A stretch of DNA of 7,685 nt from Oscillospiraceae bacterium (GTDB taxonomy: Bacteria > Bacillota > Clostridia > Oscillospirales > Oscillospiraceae). The stretch covers positions 1 to 7,685 of the forward strand of contig JAITQY010000148.1 in assembly GCA_031288675.1 (NCBI GenBank), written 5' to 3'. The translations under genes were made by a program, and so were the position numbers. Below the pieces are notes generated by a model. That model was not told where the DNA came from and did no database searches. It saw only the letters and a program-made list of their open reading frames with translations. Of the stretch, positions 6,380-7,685 are shown piece by piece (the first letter of the stretch is position 1; the number at the start of each line of letters is the position of its first letter).

Positions 6380-6484
6380 GTTAATCATTAAATATTAGCC
6401 GCTAACCATTATGCCGATATTATAACATATAAAATTTGATTTGTCAAGAAAAATTTTGCGTTCAAACGTAAATTATTTGTGAAC
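6380..6484 (-). repeat. Copy B of a promoter-bearing intergenic repeat
   Basis: Reading the minus strand, the box GTTCACAAAT-AA-TTTACGTTT (6484-6464) is followed after exactly 16 nt by TTGACAAAT, then a -10 box, TAATAT (6397-6392) and GATTAAC (6386-6380). It matches copy A at 947-1036 in order and, up to the -10, in spacing. Downstream it carries about 18 nt more between the -10 and TAATAT. Confidence 0.6.
6419..6447 (-). promoter_or_regulatory. Strong minus-strand promoter reading towards the 3' end of fba
   Basis: On the minus strand, TTGACA (6447-6442), a 17-bp spacer and TATAAT (6424-6419) are perfect consensus boxes, with an extended -10 TG at 6427-6426. The predicted start is near 6412. 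The only thing downstream on that strand is the antisense of fba, so it should make an orphan or antisense RNA, or be a relic of a mobile repeat. Confidence 0.7.
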
Positions 6485-6562
6485 AAAATATACAGGCGGC
6501 GTTATTTTCATATTTAATAAGAGTTTCAACTATCAATTATTATATTTTGGAGGGTTCACGCA

Positions 6563-7504
6563 ATGATCAAATTCAAACCGATTGAGCCGAATTCCGCAAA
6601 TCCGTTTCAGATGCCGCTGATCGACTCCAGCGACATAACGCGTAAGTGGCTGGACGTTGACTATACTCCGGACAAGCCGCATCCGATGCGCAAGCTTGAC
6701 ATTTACTTGCCGGAGAGAGGAGACGGTCCGTTCCCGACGATAATTTGTATTCACGGCGGAGCGTTCTGGGCAGGGGCAAAGGACGATATGCAGGTAGCCG
6801 CGTACTTTGACGGCTTGGACTACGGCTTCGCGATAGTAAGCGTGGAACAGCGTTTGTGCAATCAGCTTCCTGACGGAAGCTACAATCCGGACGGGTTGTT
6901 CCCTAACCCTGTGTACGACTATAAGGCGGCGATACGCTTCCTGCGCGCAAACGCGGAGAAGTATAAACTCGACCCGACGCGATTCGCTACTGCCGGCGGC
7001 AGCGCGGGCGGTTATCACTGCACAATCGCGGCGGCAGCGGCGGATAATCACGCGCTGTCCGATTGGACGCTCGGTTACGCCGATATGAGCGAGAAAGTTC
7101 AGGCTGCGGTAAATTGGTTCGGCGTGGGCGATTTGGTCGTGCAGTCGAAGTTTACGGACGATACGCCGATGATAATGCCTGACGGAACAGAGTTCAAGAT
7201 GGCTAACTATGCGGACGTATTTCTCGGAGTTAACGCACGCGAACATCCGGAGCTTGCTCATTTCGCGAATCCGGAGACGTGGGTGACAGAAAATATGCCG
7301 CCGATTTTCATTCAGCACGGAATCGCGGATGAAATCGTTCCTGTTGAGTGCTCACGCCTGTTGGCAAAGACGGTGGAGCGCGTCTGCGGTAAGGAGCGCG
7401 TACTGTTTGAAGAATTTGAGGGCTATACGCACGGTGATATGCGTTTTAACGCTCCTGATAATACAAAGAAAGTGTTTGAATGGCTAAAGGCAACGCTGAA
7501 GTAA
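6563..7504 (+). CDS. Alpha/beta-hydrolase esterase (HSL/BD-FAE-like)
   Basis: The 313-residue protein lacks a signal peptide and is probably cytoplasmic. It has the oxyanion-hole motif HGGAF (64-68) and the nucleophile elbow GGSAGG (145-150) with Ser147. Asp256 (IADEIVP) and His290 (YTHGDM) probably complete the catalytic triad. HGG plus GxSxGG is typical of hormone-sensitive-lipase and BD-FAE-type carboxylesterases acting on acetylated or acylated sugars and other short esters; the substrate is not determinable. The ribosome binding site GGAGGG (6549-6554) lies 8 nt before ATG 6563. I find no consensus promoter just upstream. The gene overlaps the following phosphatase gene by 25 nt, suggesting co-transcription. 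Confidence 0.88.
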   Translation: MIKFKPIEPNSANPFQMPLIDSSDITRKWLDVDYTPDKPHPMRKLDIYLPERGDGPFPTIICIHGGAFWAGAKDDMQVAAYFDGLDYGFAIVSVEQRLCNQLPDGSYNPDGLFPNPVYDYKAAIRFLRANAEKYKLDPTRFATAGGSAGGYHCTIAAAAADNHALSDWTLGYADMSEKVQAAVNWFGVGDLVVQSKFTDDTPMIMPDGTEFKMANYADVFLGVNAREHPELAHFANPETWVTENMPPIFIQHGIADEIVPVECSRLLAKTVERVCGKERVLFEEFEGYTHGDMRFNAPDNTKKVFEWLKATLK

Positions 7505-7685
7505 AGAAAATATTATTCGTTTGTACGGGCAATACGTGCCGAAGCCCTTTGGCAGCGGAGCTTTTTAACCGCTCCGCGCCGGAGGGATATGCTGCGGAAT
7601 CAGCTGGAATCTTCGCGGCTTCAGGCTCACCCGCGTCGCGCGGTTCGGTAAAGGTGGCAAAGAAGTACGGGGTGTCGCTTGCCAC
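7480..7685 (+). CDS. Low-molecular-weight protein phosphatase, YwlE-like (3' end outside window)
   Basis: The first 68 codons are present and the frame runs off the window. The P-loop is CTGNTCRSP, the CX5R signature of low-molecular-weight phosphatases, with nucleophile Cys15, Arg21 and the following Ser-Pro. ESAGIFAASGSPAS matches the next conserved segment of the family (SAG), and GVSLA begins the usual later region. Thr19 in the loop is the residue that in Bacillus YwlE favours phospho-arginine over phospho-tyrosine, where tyrosine-specific relatives usually have Ile (family knowledge). The start at ATG 7480 lies inside the esterase gene, with only a weak purine-rich region upstream. The usual family start would fall at the non-start codon GTA (7501-7503). 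The catalytic Asp near the C-terminus is not in the window. Confidence 0.85.
   Translation, partial: MAKGNAEVKKILFVCTGNTCRSPLAAELFNRSAPEGYAAESAGIFAASGSPASRGSVKVAKKYGVSLA

Larger units (their letters stand above)
6327..6562. other. Intergenic region between fba and the esterase gene
   Basis: It contains the minus-strand repeat and promoter described separately, an AT-rich stretch, and the esterase ribosome binding site at its right end. I see no convincing terminator for fba and no consensus plus-strand promoter for the esterase. The left part (about 6340-6410) is low in coding signal and includes the near-palindrome TTAATCATTAA (6381-6391). Confidence 0.6.

Noticed and set aside
6340..6391. 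Possible fba terminator
   Set aside because: Only short imperfect stems (4-5 bp) and no T-run on the plus strand.
6533..7318. 261-codon open frame on the minus strand opposite the esterase gene
   Set aside because: It mirrors the codon structure of a well-supported esterase with intact catalytic motifs, has no ribosome binding site, and its Arg/Val/His-rich product shows no recognisable motif.
1..7685. tRNA, rRNA, CRISPR array, insertion sequence or prophage genes
   Set aside because: No cloverleaf with a T-loop motif, no regularly spaced repeats, and no transposase or integrase motifs seen on either strand.

Overview
The window looks like chromosomal DNA of a Gram-positive, Clostridia-like bacterium, possibly an uncultured Oscillospirales-type gut organism. 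This is inferred from gene style, not from a database match. Pointers are an isopeptide-type (FctA/Spy0128-like) pilin domain in a surface protein, a lipoprotein signal of the form MKKLLAMLLAL...AAC, strong GGAGG ribosome binding sites, sigma-A promoters with 17-bp spacers, and a YwlE-like phosphatase with the CTGNTCRSP loop.

Layout. (1) Positions 2-829 (+) are the C-terminal end of a large secreted beta-helix surface protein, followed by a hairpin terminator. (2) Positions 830-1148 are intergenic. They hold that terminator, an apparently orphan strong promoter reading rightwards, and the terminator of the leftward operon. (3) Positions 1149-5116 (-) are a complete, tightly packed five-gene operon: class I methyltransferase, FecCD-type permease, ABC ATPase, substrate-binding lipoprotein, and a THEP1-like NTPase. 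Genes overlap by 4 nt or are 5 nt apart. Its promoter is at 5124-5152 and its terminator at 1097-1125. It is probably an uptake system for iron or another metal complex or corrinoid; the substrate cannot be read from sequence. (4) Positions 5117-5390 carry divergent promoters, one for the operon and one for the aldolase, the latter with a leader of about 135 nt. (5) Positions 5391-6326 (+) encode class II fructose-bisphosphate aldolase. (6) Positions 6327-6562 are intergenic and carry a second orphan promoter, on the minus strand. (7) Positions 6563-7504 (+) encode an alpha/beta-hydrolase esterase. (8) Positions 7480-7685 (+) are the start of a low-molecular-weight phosphatase cut by the window edge.

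The least expected signals are in the intergenic DNA. The two orphan promoters, 5.4 kb apart on opposite strands, share a 21-nt upstream box (19/21 identical) exactly 16 nt before a TTGACAAAT -35 region, and have related downstream sequence. They look like copies of one dispersed promoter-bearing element. Each fires towards the 3' end of a convergent gene rather than into a gene of its own. In addition, the operon promoter sits so close to the methyltransferase ATG that the mRNA should be leaderless or nearly so.
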